A stretch of 64,000 bases of DNA from the IMG/VR virus record IMGVR_UViG_3300007513_001900, positions 1 to 64,000 of that record. The stretch is one strand, 5' to 3'. The notes under the pieces were generated by a model, which saw only the letters and a list, made by a program, of their open reading frames with translations, ran no database searches and was not told the origin of the DNA. This document shows, one piece after another, positions 14,257 to 21,329 of the stretch. This DNA is from a virus. The first letter of the stretch is position 1; each line of letters begins with the position of its first letter. The translations under genes and the position numbers were made by a program.

Positions 14257-15639
14257 ATGGCTGATACCGGAACCAACGTTGACCTAGCCCCCGTAAAAGA
14301 GGCTACTGCAGATCAAGTTAAGAATTTCAACCTGAACACACACCTGATCAGGCTGATATGGGATGAGCCATTCTTCAGCAAGGTTCTGAGACCTATCACC
14401 AAGGTCATGACAGATTCAATCCCAACTGCTGGTGTCCTAGCTAAGGATGGTGATATCAAGATGTGGTGGAACCCCAAGTTCATGGCCGGTCTTACCACCA
14501 AGCAGGTTAAAGGGTTGCTTAAACATGAGTGTTTTCACCTGGTGTTCGAACATACAACCACACGTCGGCACGAGCCGCATATCGTCTGGAACTACGCGGC
14601 GGATCTAGCTATCAATAGTCTCATTCCTGAGGCTGAGCTTCCTGAGGGTGGTCTTATCCCAGGTCAGGCATTCAAGGCACTGACAGAAGAGCAAAAAGAA
14701 AAGATGGGCGAGGAGGCTGTTGAACGCTATCAGCGGGTATCAGATAAGATTGCTTCTTTCAAGACACGGCTCTCTGCAGAAGAATACTTTGCAATGCTCC
14801 TCGATGTCGCAGAAGATATTGAAAAGGGCCAAGGTGGCCAGGGCACGTGCAACGGTAACTGTCAACCCGGTGATGGTACAGGTCCCCAGTGTGATGGTGA
14901 CTGCAGCTGCGGTGGTGGCATGCCCGGCCCTATGGATATCCATGACGGCTGGGATGAGATGTCAGACGAGGACCGTGAACTGATCAGGGGCAAGATTCGG
15001 AAGTCCGTTGAGGACGCTGTTAAAGATTGTGACCAGAAGGGTTCTTGGGGCACAGTTGGAGCTGACACCCGTCAAGTCTTGAGAGAGCTGATCAGCAATG
15101 AGATTCCCTGGCAGTCAGTTCTCAAGCAGTTTTGTGGCATGACGCGCCGTGCCAACCGTGCTAGCAACGTACGACGGTTGAACAGGAAGTATCCTGGGAT
15201 CCATCCCGGGCACCAGAAGGGGTATACCTCCTCTATTGCAATCTATATCGACCAGTCTGGCTCCATGCGTCAAGATGAACTGGAGCTGCTCTTCGGAGAG
15301 CTTCGGTCACTGGCTAAACACACAGAGTTTGTCTGCTTCCACTTTGACACTAAAGTTGATATCGATAGTGAGACATCATGGCGTAAGGGCAAAACCCCCA
15401 AACTGGTCCGGACAATGTCAGGCGGTACAGATTTCCGGCCTGTGGTTGAACATGCTAACAAGAACGCTAAGCGGTTTGATGGGTACCTTATCCTTACTGA
15501 TGGTGGCGCTGCTGATCCAGGACCGTCGCGTCTCAAGAGGGGTTATATCATCACCCCGGGTCAGAAGCTATACTTTACAGCTGCTAAAAGTGACTTTGTT
15601 ATCAACATGTCGCAGCCCAAGAAAAGGAATGCAGCATGA
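14257..15639 (+). CDS. DUF2201-type putative metallopeptidase with VWA domain
   Basis: The 460-residue protein has an N-terminal domain with the zinc-metallopeptidase word H-E-C-F-H ('KGLLKHECFHLVFEH', about residues 85-99). A Gly/Cys-rich linker follows (about 196-225, CNGNC, CDGDCSCGGG). The C-terminal VWA domain has the MIDAS 'DQSGSM' near residue 333, 'MSGGTDF' and 'LILTDGGA'. This is the DUF2201 plus VWA-like architecture often encoded beside MoxR ATPases. The pair probably acts as a protein-remodelling or maturation machine; the substrate is unknown. The clustered cysteines may bind metal. Confidence 0.8.
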   Translation: MADTGTNVDLAPVKEATADQVKNFNLNTHLIRLIWDEPFFSKVLRPITKVMTDSIPTAGVLAKDGDIKMWWNPKFMAGLTTKQVKGLLKHECFHLVFEHTTTRRHEPHIVWNYAADLAINSLIPEAELPEGGLIPGQAFKALTEEQKEKMGEEAVERYQRVSDKIASFKTRLSAEEYFAMLLDVAEDIEKGQGGQGTCNGNCQPGDGTGPQCDGDCSCGGGMPGPMDIHDGWDEMSDEDRELIRGKIRKSVEDAVKDCDQKGSWGTVGADTRQVLRELISNEIPWQSVLKQFCGMTRRANRASNVRRLNRKYPGIHPGHQKGYTSSIAIYIDQSGSMRQDELELLFGELRSLAKHTEFVCFHFDTKVDIDSETSWRKGKTPKLVRTMSGGTDFRPVVEHANKNAKRFDGYLILTDGGAADPGPSRLKRGYIITPGQKLYFTAAKSDFVINMSQPKKRNAA

Positions 15640-15719
15640 CAGGCCTCAATATGCTTTGGTTCTTTGCCGGCTTCCTGACATGTATTATGGTAGCTACAAT
15701 TGCTGCAGACAGTCAATGA
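15636..15719 (+). CDS. 27-residue membrane peptide
   Basis: An ATG overlapping the VWA gene's stop (ATGA) opens a 27-codon frame that is almost wholly hydrophobic (LNMLWFFAGFLTCIMVA). It could be a short coupled membrane peptide. Support is the overlap and the TM character. Confidence 0.4.
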   Translation: MTGLNMLWFFAGFLTCIMVATIAADSQ

Positions 15720-15757
15720 TTCAATTACGCGCTGCTAATAATAAAAACGTCTGTCTA

Positions 15758-15786
15758 GTGCAAAAGTACTGCACCTAAGGTATAAT
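15758..15786 (+). promoter_or_regulatory. Promoter P9 (GTGCAA-N17-TATAAT)
   Basis: GTGCAA at 15758-15763, 17 bases with GG before TATAAT at 15781-15786. The leader carries the perfect hairpin GAGGA-gatgat-TCCTC (15798-15813) and the shared box TCCTGCCAAGGAAA (15828-15841). Confidence 0.8.
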
Positions 15787-15847
15787 AACAATGTAGGGAG
15801 GAGATGATTCCTCTCTTACAACCTGAATCCTGCCAAGGAAATTATAA

Positions 15848-16603
15848 ATGAAGCTCAACGTACGCCGTGATGATATCAATTTCGGAACCAACATTCTAGA
15901 CGTTAAGGTGCCAAAAGCACTCAAAATCAAAGTCCCATCAGGGCTTGACTACTTCGACTCTGCATTGGGCGGAGAGGGTTTTACTCCTTCTCAGGTCCTC
16001 TTCTTTACTGGTACTCCCGGTGCTGGTAAGACAACCATGCTTCTAGAGTTGGCTGACAGCCTTACCAAGAGCGGTGCTTTGGTGGTCTTCAACACTGCTG
16101 AGGAAAGCCTCTATCAGGTCAAGTTGATCGCCGAACGTCTCAAACTCCGCAGCGGTTTTTCTGTTGGGCAAGAGACTCACGTTCCCACACTGCTGAAGAA
16201 CTGTGATAAGCTCCGGGACAAGTGGGGCAACAAGAACAAGCCCTTCTTCCTCCTGGTGGACAGCCTCCAATGCATGGATGACGGTAAGTACAAGGATGGC
16301 TCGGTCAATCGGGCTTCAGCTGAGCGTTCTTTGGGACTGATTACTAATTATTGCAAAGAGCATTACGTCAATTCTGTTGTCATCGGACAGGTCAATAAGT
16401 CTGGTAAGATGGCCGGCTCTAACAAGATTAAGCACATGGTCGACGCAATGATGGAGCTCTCCGTTGAAGAACGTGACCCTGACCTCCGCGGCTGCCGTGT
16501 CCTTCAAACAGTCAAGAATCGGTTTGGCGGCTGCGGACACACCTTCTTCTTGTCACTGGATGGCAAGGGCTTTACAGAGATTGCCCGGGTATCAGCTGCC
16601 TAA
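15848..16603 (+). CDS. RadA/Sms-like RecA-fold ATPase
   Basis: The 251-residue protein contains a Walker A 'GTPGAGKTTM' (about residues 56-65), 'NTAEES' and the Walker B 'FFLLVDSLQCM'. It also has 'VVIGQVNKSGKMAGSNKIKH' and the RadA-specific 'KNRFGG'. It therefore matches the ATPase core of RadA (Sms), which drives branch migration in recombination, but lacks both the N-terminal zinc finger and the C-terminal Lon-like domain. A stand-alone core like this may serve phage recombination or replication. It shares a leader design with the MoxR gene and the C/G-rich codon style of that block. Confidence 0.85.
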   Translation: MKLNVRRDDINFGTNILDVKVPKALKIKVPSGLDYFDSALGGEGFTPSQVLFFTGTPGAGKTTMLLELADSLTKSGALVVFNTAEESLYQVKLIAERLKLRSGFSVGQETHVPTLLKNCDKLRDKWGNKNKPFFLLVDSLQCMDDGKYKDGSVNRASAERSLGLITNYCKEHYVNSVVIGQVNKSGKMAGSNKIKHMVDAMMELSVEERDPDLRGCRVLQTVKNRFGGCGHTFFLSLDGKGFTEIARVSAA

Positions 16604-16623
16604 CATATACACTAACTAGCCTT

Positions 16624-16689
16624 CCCCAGTCGGAAATACTAGGGACCGGAAGAGCCGATTGGGGATAACCTTGGCTACTCTTCCGGTCC
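16624..16689 (+). ncRNA. H-type RNA pseudoknot candidate downstream of the RadA-like gene
   Basis: Two long helices are interleaved. Stem 1 pairs CCCCAGTCGG (16624-16633) with CCGATTGGGG (16655-16664), 10 bp with one G-U. Stem 2 pairs GGACCGGAAGAG (16643-16654) with CTCTTCCGGTCC (16678-16689), 12 perfect bp. The order A-B-A'-B' with no gap between B and A' is that of an H-type pseudoknot; otherwise the two helices are competing hairpins. It begins 20 bases after the stop codon. No T-run follows, so a plain terminator is less likely. Confidence 0.65.
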
Positions 16690-16803
16690 ACCTTCTTATC
16701 TCCAGGACACAACGACGCGTCGACGTCAAACACGCGCGGTTAACAATAATATCTACCAAGGTATACTAATCTACAATACATTAAACGCAGAGAGCACAAA
16801 CCC

Positions 16804-16977
16804 ATGGACAGATTCCTTAGATCAGAGACATTTGCCGGCCTAGCAACACTAATGAACGGGTACTTCTGCTTTCAAGCACTCAACCAAGAACAGTGGGGGT
16901 GGGCACTTCTATCAGGCGGCCTGTGCTGGCTTTGCGGGAGACACTACTTGGACATGCACGGCAGACCCAGGTATTAG
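16804..16977 (+). CDS. Small membrane protein (57 aa)
   Basis: ATG 16804 opens 57 codons. The middle and end are hydrophobic with many Trp/Cys/Gly residues (WGWALLSGGLCWLCG), suggesting one or two short membrane segments. A possible AGAGAG ribosome site lies about nine bases upstream. A TATACT-like -10 lies near 16760. Function is unknown. Confidence 0.45.
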   Translation: MDRFLRSETFAGLATLMNGYFCFQALNQEQWGWALLSGGLCWLCGRHYLDMHGRPRY

Positions 16978-17283
16978 ATGTATCACACAGATTAGATGTA
17001 TCAGCTCTCAGGGCCCCCTGCAGAGGGGGTCCCACAGAGGGGCCCAAAAACAGCTCCCAGAGCCCCATCTAGAGGGCCCTTCTGCATACTCAGTGGGACC
17101 TTCTGGGGGTAGGTGGCCTAAGTTCAAGCACAAAATTTCTGCGCAGAAAATCGGGAAAACTTTTTACTTTTTACCCACACTAATAAAAATAGATACACTA
17201 GCTTAGTACGAAAATTTTCTTCCGGGAATTTTTGGGTACTTTTACTAGTGCTCAACATGTTATAACTCAGAGGTAATAATTAT
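16978..17283. other. Non-coding region with GC-rich hairpins and a perfect palindrome
   Basis: No gene fits in these 306 bases. At 17011-17033, CCCCCT-GCAG-AGGGGG is flanked by GGG/CCC to form a strong hairpin with one bulge. Next come GGGGC (about 17040) and GCCCC arms plus two GGGCCC sites. At 17136-17149 TTTCTGCGCAGAAA is a perfect 14-base palindrome. T-rich words (CTTTTTACTTTTTACCC) follow. It may be a terminator/operator region or a replication element. Confidence 0.5.
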
Positions 17284-17553
17284 ATGTTTGAATTGAATTG
17301 GAAATTCGCATTAATCATACTGGTAGTCAATGCTTCATTATTCAGCTTGATATTTTGGGTCATGAATCATCCGGATGGAAAGGTAGGCAAGTTTTTCGAA
17401 AGACGAAGCCGCCGGTATAGAAAATCAGTACGTCGAACCACTGGTAACACTAAAGTTAATCGTACCACCGGCAAACGTCCACTCCCCATGCAAAGAAATC
17501 GAAAGAAAGCTCGCCCAACAGTAGATGCCGAGACATCTTCAAACGACGCTTAG
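17284..17553 (+). CDS. Small membrane protein with long basic tail
   Basis: The 89 residues have an N-terminal membrane helix (about 7-27, FALIILVVNASLFSLIFWV) followed by about 55 residues rich in Arg and Lys (RRSRRYRKSVRRTTGN, RKKARP). The ribosome site is AGAGG upstream of ATG 17284. A membrane anchor with a basic cytoplasmic arm could bind nucleic acid or acidic proteins. Function is unknown. Confidence 0.6.
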   Translation: MFELNWKFALIILVVNASLFSLIFWVMNHPDGKVGKFFERRSRRYRKSVRRTTGNTKVNRTTGKRPLPMQRNRKKARPTVDAETSSNDA

Positions 17554-17554
17554 C

Positions 17555-17740
17555 GTGTGCACACATACGTCCTATTCAGACATATGCCCAGAGCGCTCTT
17601 CAGAGAACTGCAGGATCGTCACACCAGCTATCTGTGTCACCCTAAACGCTATATACGGTGGAAACAAGGCGGCTAAGCCTACAATCAATCTAGCAGCGCC
17701 TGGCATGCCTTATAACCCGTTTAAAGCGGGCCCGGGGTAA
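17555..17740 (+). CDS. Doubtful 61-residue protein
   Basis: A GTG one base after the previous stop opens 61 codons with several cysteines and the end 'AAPGMPYNPFKAGPG'. No ribosome site is obvious. It ends just before the next gene, which fits tight packing, but codon evidence is slim. Confidence 0.3.
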   Translation: MCTHTSYSDICPERSSENCRIVTPAICVTLNAIYGGNKAAKPTINLAAPGMPYNPFKAGPG

Positions 17741-17745
17741 ACACA

Positions 17746-18003
17746 GTGTCAGGTATGGTGGGTGATGCTGTTGTATTTCTAGATGACACTGTTACATATG
17801 ACAGCAATGGTACCGTTGTGTTAATTCCGGAAGGGACAATTGGCTTAGTTGTACAACGACGAGATGAGTTGCGGACTGTGGTCGTTACTGATGTTGGGTG
17901 TGTTGTCGCAGCGCCCAATCATATACGTCGTCTAGATAAACATGCTCTCATATATACGAAAGAATATTCGGCCGAATTATCAGCACTTTCAGGGACGCAA
18001 TGA
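17746..18003 (+). CDS. Small SH3-like GDxV protein
   Basis: GTG 17746 follows the previous stop closely. The 85 residues contain 'MVGDAVVF', 'PEGTIGLVVQRRD' and 'RTVVVTDVG', a typical small barrel, with a short helical tail. It is one of the members of this type spread over the first 26 kb. Confidence 0.6.
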   Translation: MSGMVGDAVVFLDDTVTYDSNGTVVLIPEGTIGLVVQRRDELRTVVVTDVGCVVAAPNHIRRLDKHALIYTKEYSAELSALSGTQ

Positions 18004-18153
18004 TGATCACACTGGCAATCGTCTTACTATTTCACATTATGTACTAGACTAATTTATATAAGTGCTGGACTACGCAGTAGAATAATATTATCAGTACTAA
18101 GTACCTATAAGTACCTATCCTTACAACAACACCCTATACAAGGCTTACACATT

Positions 18154-18621
18154 ATGATATCTGATGATACTCCCACACTTACTATGACGGGTTCGGTTAC
18201 AGACACCTTGATGGCTGGAATGGGTGTTGCTCCGTTGGGCGGTATTATGCTTTTGCCTGGTGGTGATATCAATATTGCACTGACAAATTTTCCAGTGGAT
18301 CCCGCTGATGAAGAGGAGTGGTCCCAAGCAGCCGATATGGTTGCATTCCTCACACACTGCCTTTCTCGTCATGATTGGTGGGATGAGTGGATATATCACG
18401 AAGAAAAAGACCGTGAAGAGGTATTCAACGAGCTAGAAAAAATCGATCGTGAGATTATGCGATCTAAGCTTACTGTGCTTAAGGGCGGCCTTGATGATAA
18501 ATTGAGTAAGAGTATCGGTAAGAAGGCTGACAGCGGCAAGGATGGCGATTCGCATACCCATACGTTGATCAACACACCTTCGCATCATAATAATTCTGAC
18601 AATTCATTTGCAAATGAGTGA
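18154..18621 (+). CDS. Unknown acidic protein (155 aa)
   Basis: The product has a Gly/Met-rich N-terminal part, a central helical stretch with many Trp/His/Glu residues (HDWWDEWIYHEEKDREEV) and a His/Ser/Asn-rich disordered tail. No domain is recognised. The gene at 18634 follows closely and its start has GGAG upstream. Confidence 0.55.
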   Translation: MISDDTPTLTMTGSVTDTLMAGMGVAPLGGIMLLPGGDINIALTNFPVDPADEEEWSQAADMVAFLTHCLSRHDWWDEWIYHEEKDREEVFNELEKIDREIMRSKLTVLKGGLDDKLSKSIGKKADSGKDGDSHTHTLINTPSHHNNSDNSFANE

Positions 18622-18633
18622 TGGAGTAAATAA

Positions 18634-19074
18634 ATGAGTGACAGTCGTAGACCTCAATCTAGAGTAGGCACCAGGCCAGGCCGGCCTGGTGAAGAGACTA
18701 GCAATCCCTCGCAAAGCAATTCCTCATACCAAGCAGACAGTTCGATTCCTCATGTCTCTGCACCTGATCCTCGTCATCGAGATGCAGAGGTTATGTTTAG
18801 GGACATGAGTCAAGACTTTATTCAAGCACAACAATCTGTCAATCGAACTGTCAACGTCTTGAGATCTAAAATGAGGGTCATGCATGAGAGGCTTGGTAGA
18901 AGTCTAAATGCACTTGAAGTACACGGTGCTGGTGCTTCACTAGTTGAATTGCCCGGTGTTCATGAAGATGGTGTTGCTGTGGAGCGCATCTCAAGACAGC
19001 TGCAAGACCAGCTCGAAAGCATGGAGCGAGCATACGACACTATTCGTGCTGTTACTAGACGAGAAAGAGTCTGA
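18634..19074 (+). CDS. Unknown protein with coiled-coil C-terminal half (146 aa)
   Basis: Residues 1-55 are low-complexity, rich in Ser, Arg, Gly and Pro. Residues about 55-146 are helical with heptad-like spacing (FIQAQQSVNRTVNVLRSKM, ISRQLQDQLESMERAY). The pattern suggests a structural or scaffold-like small protein. It may be co-transcribed with 18154-18621. Confidence 0.55.
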   Translation: MSDSRRPQSRVGTRPGRPGEETSNPSQSNSSYQADSSIPHVSAPDPRHRDAEVMFRDMSQDFIQAQQSVNRTVNVLRSKMRVMHERLGRSLNALEVHGAGASLVELPGVHEDGVAVERISRQLQDQLESMERAYDTIRAVTRRERV

Positions 19075-19132
19075 CGAATGCAGCTTATGGGTATGGTGTC
19101 TGACTATTCTTCCTATTCTTCCTAAAAACGTA

Positions 19133-19258
19133 ATGACGCGTACCCAACGTATAAGGAATACTCGGGAGAGTGGACATCAAAGATGTGCCGATTCCCGTGA
19201 TTACTACACTGTATTACTTGAATTCTTCGCTGCGCAACTCGATCGCCTTCGGCGATAA
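19133..19258 (+). CDS. Possible 41-residue basic peptide
   Basis: ATG 19133 opens 41 codons rich in Arg and ending 'AAQLDRLRR'. There is no clear ribosome site. The final codons form an ATCGCC/GGCGAT hairpin (19237-19254 area). It is weakly supported. The following 230 bases up to 19488 hold nothing I can support. Confidence 0.25.
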   Translation: MTRTQRIRNTRESGHQRCADSRDYYTVLLEFFAAQLDRLRR

Positions 19259-19488
19259 GGGTCTATAGAGATATGCAAGGTTACATGATGAATGTTTGCT
19301 ATGGTGTTGTTTCGCCAAGCAACAGAGACAAACCTAATCATCTCTACAACCCTTCCGAGTGATATCAGAGGATCTAGATTTGCAATTATAATTCAGATTA
19401 TGGAACGTCTATTGCGTCATTGATAGTTATTGCTATAACATATAGTGATTATCAGCTATTTATAAGAAGCGACAGAGGAGTATTACGT

Positions 19489-19755
19489 ATGAAAGTTACC
19501 AAAAGACAACTAAGAAGAATTATCAAAGAAGAGAAAGCAAAGATCCTTTCAGAGAAGAACCCTGACGGGACAATATCTGATAATGAAGACAACGAGAGAT
19601 ATCTTTTAATGGCCGAAGTTGAAGAGAAGCTCAATGAAATACTTGACTACATAATCAGCGAGTCAGAAAGAATCGGCGGCGGATTTCGCGGCCCGGGCAT
19701 TAAGAAACAAGCTTTTCGACTCTTGGCCGACATGATCCACAGCTATAGGCGATAG
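19489..19755 (+). CDS. Tagged small protein 2
   Basis: ATG 19489 follows GAGGAG by eight bases; an upstream ATG at 19420 has no such site. The 88-residue product begins with the shared tag 'MKVTKRQLRRIIKEEKAK'. The following 'ILSE' is followed by Lys, so its cleavage-site match is imperfect. The body is acidic and helical ('EVEEKLNEILDYIISE'). It is the first of ten consecutive tagged loci. Confidence 0.65.
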   Translation: MKVTKRQLRRIIKEEKAKILSEKNPDGTISDNEDNERYLLMAEVEEKLNEILDYIISESERIGGGFRGPGIKKQAFRLLADMIHSYRR

Positions 19756-19772
19756 GCAAAAGGACTAATAAA

Positions 19773-20204
19773 ATGAAAATTACAAAGAGACAACTTAGAA
19801 GAATTATCAAAGAAGAAAAAACTAAACTTCTTGATGAAACAAAAGCGCGTAGAATTATTCGCAAAGTCATAAGAGAAAGCTATGAGGATAGAGATGACGA
19901 CCGCGAGTACCGACGAGGTCTTGCAGATAATCTGGCCGCCATGCCTGAGCCGCTCTCTAGAGAGGAAATACGCCGCCGCGTTCACCAGTTCCTTATTGAC
20001 AAAAAATATTTCTCCCCAATGTCTCCTTCACACCCCTTCATCGATATGTTCAAGCCGCTGCCTCCAGGCGCGCCCCGCGACGCACAGACCTCACTAGGCG
20101 CTCTCAGGGCTCTCGAGGCTGCAGTTGCCTCCGGAGAGATAGACTGGGCTGACATGGATGAAATAGAAGTTGTATGGCGTCAAATCGATCGTATGGCTGA
20201 CTGA
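19773..20204 (+). CDS. Tagged small protein 3
   Basis: The 143 residues start with 'MKITKRQLRRIIKEEKTK' and have 'VIRE' before Ser38, an L/I-x-E/S site downstream of the tag. The body is charged and Pro-containing with a helical end. The ribosome site is AAAGGA. The tag DNA is nearly identical to that of neighbouring copies, which suggests recent duplication or conversion. Confidence 0.65.
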   Translation: MKITKRQLRRIIKEEKTKLLDETKARRIIRKVIRESYEDRDDDREYRRGLADNLAAMPEPLSREEIRRRVHQFLIDKKYFSPMSPSHPFIDMFKPLPPGAPRDAQTSLGALRALEAAVASGEIDWADMDEIEVVWRQIDRMAD

Positions 20205-20251
20205 TATATAGACTTATATAGACTTAGAAAACACTAAAGGGGACAATTTAA

Positions 20252-20527
20252 ATGAAACTAACAAAATCAAAACTTAAAGAAATCATAAGAGAAGAAATTC
20301 AGAAGTTGAATGAGAGTGTCGATACTTTGTATGTATATGCAACTACATCGAATGACCATAAAAAATTCAAAAAGTGGTTATCTAAAAGTGAATTTTATGG
20401 AGAAGAATTCAGAAACGATTATTTTAAGTTTGATGTTTCTGACCAACACGATGCTGATTCACTTGAACGAGAAATTGATAAATCCATAAATAAATTAAAT
20501 ATATCGGTTAGATATGAAGTGGAATAG
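20252..20527 (+). CDS. Tagged small protein 4
   Basis: The tag here is a diverged form, 'MKLTKSKLKEIIREE', followed by 'KLNE' before Ser22 (L-N-E before S, a good prohead-protease site). The 70-residue remainder is a small mixed fold ('LYVYATTSNDHKKFKKWL', 'ISVRYEVE') that resembles no family I know. A GGGGA ribosome site precedes the ATG. Confidence 0.65.
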   Translation: MKLTKSKLKEIIREEIQKLNESVDTLYVYATTSNDHKKFKKWLSKSEFYGEEFRNDYFKFDVSDQHDADSLEREIDKSINKLNISVRYEVE

Positions 20528-20538
20528 GAGCAAATATA

Positions 20539-20808
20539 ATGAAACTAACTAAATCACAACTACGAAAAATTATTAAAGAAGAGACAGAAAAAGTAATGGA
20601 AATGGGCGCCGGGATCCCAGGCGGCTCGAGCGACGTGGACATTTTGATCCAAGATTCTTTAAACGCAATTGTAGATGAGTACGGGACGTCGTTGTTGGAT
20701 TTAAAGGACACTCTCGACAGGATGATAGAAGACGACGCGAATTCTCCTATCGACGACACCGAAGGTTACGACGTCGACTTCGACGCCGCGAACCGGCGAT
20801 TTATGTAA
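20539..20808 (+). CDS. Tagged small protein 5
   Basis: The tag is 'MKLTKSQLRKIIKEE', followed by 'VMEMGAGIPGG', which lacks a clean L/I-x-E/A-S-G site. The rest is strongly acidic (many Asp/Glu), helical in the middle. The ribosome site AGGAG is 9 bases upstream. It belongs to the tandem family. Confidence 0.65.
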   Translation: MKLTKSQLRKIIKEETEKVMEMGAGIPGGSSDVDILIQDSLNAIVDEYGTSLLDLKDTLDRMIEDDANSPIDDTEGYDVDFDAANRRFM

Positions 20809-20825
20809 TCATTCAGGAGAATAAA

Positions 20826-21089
20826 ATGAAAATTACAAAGAGACAACTTAGAAGAATTATCAAAGAAGAGAAGGCTAGAGTATTGAGAGAAGCTGGCCCG
20901 AATCTCCCACCAACATACCCACTAAATCCTAGTGGCGTCGAATCAATGCTCGCACAGAAGATGGCTAACCTTGATCCGCTCGTCGACGGATTCGACCGAG
21001 ACTTCATGAGACTAGCAGAGGCCGTTATTGAACTAGAATATAGCGGCTGGGGAGGCATTATTGATGCCTTGATCGATTTAGGGGACTAA
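20826..21089 (+). CDS. Tagged small protein 6
   Basis: The 87-residue product starts 'MKITKRQLRRIIKEEKAR' and then has 'VLRE' before Ala23 (L-R-E before A, a good protease site). The body is a helical domain with a Pro-rich beginning. AGGAG lies eight bases before the ATG. Confidence 0.65.
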   Translation: MKITKRQLRRIIKEEKARVLREAGPNLPPTYPLNPSGVESMLAQKMANLDPLVDGFDRDFMRLAEAVIELEYSGWGGIIDALIDLGD

Positions 21090-21090
21090 A

Positions 21091-21315
21091 ATGAAAATTA
21101 CAAAAAGACAGCTTAGAAGAATCATTAAAGAAGAGAAGCAAAAGCTTAACGAGGGCGCTCGAGAAATGGCGGCGCTCTTGAATGCTGTCGATGCTTTTAA
21201 GGCCGCCGGCGGTGCCAATCAGGGGTATGTCATCGATGTACTCAGGACTATCGCTGATGAGATGGAAAACGAGGAATACGGTACCGACATCAGCGACTTC
21301 ACCGGTCGACGGTAA
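21091..21315 (+). CDS. Tagged small protein 7
   Basis: The 74-residue product starts one base after the previous stop, with 'MKITKRQLRRIIKEEKQ' and 'KLNE' before Gly22 (L-N-E before G, a good protease site). The body is a short helical domain ending 'DISDFTGRR'. Confidence 0.65.
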   Translation: MKITKRQLRRIIKEEKQKLNEGAREMAALLNAVDAFKAAGGANQGYVIDVLRTIADEMENEEYGTDISDFTGRR

Positions 21316-21329
21316 ATAGGAGAACTCAC

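Noticed and set aside
15236-15778. 180-codon plus-strand frame overlapping the VWA gene
   Set aside because: It lies out of phase inside the strongly supported DUF2201/VWA gene and runs through promoter P9.
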